Assembly (NCBI GenBank): GCA_028583605.1
Contig: CM053327.1
Location: forward strand, 18,029,629 to 18,093,628
DNA from: Dastarcus helophoroides
Lineage: Eukaryota; Arthropoda; Insecta; Coleoptera; Bothrideridae
Direction: 5' to 3'
Length of the DNA stretch: 64,000 nt
A program made the position numbers and the translations under genes. Numbering within the stretch: position 1 is the stretch's first letter; the number at the start of each line of letters is the position of its first letter. The notes under the pieces were generated by a model. It was not told the origin of the DNA and ran no database searches. It worked only from the letters and a program-made list of their open reading frames with translations. Shown in pieces: positions 62,628-64,000 of the stretch.

Positions 62628-64000
62628 GTAAAGATTTTTTTTTAATTCCTTTTTTTGCAAATTTCAATTTGTTTGGAAATCGATTTTTTTTTAATTTCTT
62701 CTTGAAAATTTTAACTTACCTATTTGAAAGTTTATTTTTTTCAGAATTCCTATTTGAAAATTTGGTTTTTTCAAAAATTGGAATTTTTTTTTTGAAGATA
62801 TCAACTTTTTTTAAAAAATGTTGACCTTTTAAAATGCCGACTCTTCTCGAAGTTTTGACTTTTTTTGGAAAGTTTCTTTTTCTAAATTTTAACTTTTTTG
62901 TAAGATTTGATCAAACACGTTTTAATTGTTTCTTTCATGTATGCTTTATAATTTTGGGTCAAAATTGAAATTACTATTTTTTTTAACTATACTCCTCTCC
63001 GAAAAGTTAACCCTATTTTGCCCTTAAAGCACTGCCAATGGAAGGCCAAAATAAAATTATTTAAGTCAATATTCCAAGAAATAATTTTGAGATTAAATTC
63101 GATATTTTGGGAGAAAGGTAAAAATTTCTATTTAAAATTTATTATTAGAGATTAAAGGCATGTTCGAAAAAAAATCAATATACAAGGTATCCCAACGAAA
63201 ATCTGAACTCCTAAAATTAGAAAACCGAGAAATATTTCAGAATTGGCCGAGACCCGTCGATTCATACTCTTGAAGGAATCATTTTTGACGCTTAAGCAAC
63301 TTGATATGTTCATTCCCTGGACCATTACAAACCTCCACTTTAAAATTTTAAATGGAACTTCCCTAGTTGTAATACATCATTTTAAATCCCTTTCCATTAT
63401 GAATACAATGTGCATACACAAAATCGAAATTTCGAGTCAAAAAAAGTCGCAATCTCGAAAATAGGTCGATTAATTAAAAAATTATCTTTCAGTTATGTTT
63501 CTTGACTCTTCGAATTTACATTTAAAATTTTATTTTTTCTTTTTTTTGATAATTGTAAGCTTCGAGTGAAACGTTCGGTGTAAACATCGGAACTTCCCCC
63601 TAGTCCACTGTGTATGTTGATCCTCAAGTTATATTTATCTCCTTGTTTTAGTTCACCAAATCCGAAATTATCCGAAACATTTATATTTGTTTAGATTGCG
63701 GATTCGTATATTTTTTTAATTTTAGATACCCGACAGTTTCGGCTACAATTACCAAGTTCTATAACATCCCCAATATTCTATTGGGTTTTGGGCTGAAAAT
63801 TGATACAAAAACTAAACATCAGATACGTAATAAATAATTTACTCAAAATAATTCGTTATTACATCCTCATCCAATTGAATATGAGCTTCTGACTTTTTAG
63901 TGGTTCACTGTTGCCCATCTTGCCCTACAGTATATTTATAGGAACATTCAAGTGTTTATTTTTCAGAACTATTTGAAGGTTGTGGCATCAAAGAAAAAAA
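62628..64000. other. Intron 8 to window end
   Basis: 62630-63240 continues the T-rich degenerate words. 63240-64000 is unrecognised; the plus-strand frame 63243-63464 has no known domain. timeout continues beyond 64000. Confidence 0.45.

Noticed and set aside
63961..64000. Possible timeout exon 9 after the acceptor-like TTTTTCAG at 63961-63968
   Set aside because: In the phase needed after exon 8, the reading is a few codons and then TGA, and the peptide does not match TIMELESS homologues. An acceptor after GAAG a few bases further would read on but has no pyrimidine tract, so it is not called.

Overview
This is an AT-rich stretch of an insect nuclear genome. The evidence is GT-AG introns, several non-LTR retrotransposon (LINE) types known from insects, Tc1/mariner-type DNA transposons, and one conserved gene whose peptide fits the insect form of TIMELESS. 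The peptide looks closest to hymenopteran-type timeout, but the order cannot be fixed from this window.

The only host gene I can support is timeout (also tim-2), the orthologue of vertebrate TIMELESS, on the + strand. Eight coding exons are readable: 12933-13186, 25668-25848, 33623-33757, 39268-39527, 54857-55237, 55546-55958, 59941-60106 and 60180-60260. They encode about the first 622 residues, roughly half of the usual protein, and the gene runs off the right edge. All splice sites are GT-AG and all phases agree. Less than 2 kb of coding sequence is spread over 47 kb; introns range from 73 bases to over 15 kb. Exon 5 carries three single extra bases relative to its homologues, which break and then restore the frame. 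A promoter-like segment with an E2F-type site, an E-box-like hexamer and CCAAT boxes lies just upstream of the start.

Layout: 1-12500 is intergenic, with a small TA-flanked MITE and its duplicated end, a nearly full-length decayed LINE (about 4.9-8.7 kb) and a 3.06-kb Tc1/mariner-type element (copy A, 8713-11774) set in the TA-rich tail of that LINE. Intron 1 holds MITEs, a 1.38-kb long-inverted-repeat element, a diverged tandem duplication, a reversed SINE fragment and a 24-bp hairpin. Intron 2 holds a tRNA-headed SINE and a chimeric LINE block (R1-like joined to Jockey/CR1-like). Intron 3 holds two more LINE remnants and an unrecognised coding remnant. Intron 4 holds the second Tc1/mariner-type element (copy B, 42696-45873), a Jockey/CR1-like LINE, a transposon-related coding remnant and a 34-bp LINE stub with a clear target-site duplication. 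Much of the remaining intron DNA is a diverged GAAATTTT-type repeat in both orientations.

The most interesting structure is the 3.1-kb Tc1/mariner-type element. All four end arms in the two copies are exactly 738 bp by coordinate. Inside them, one arm leads into a full transposase gene (DUF4817-like helix-turn-helix plus a catalytic core with DD41D spacing). The other leads into a reversed, diverged 5' half that stays open for 103 codons and encodes only the DNA-binding part. Both full transposase genes are broken by different lesions, while the short frame has the same length and stop in both. This suggests a transposon that carries its own truncated-transposase regulator.
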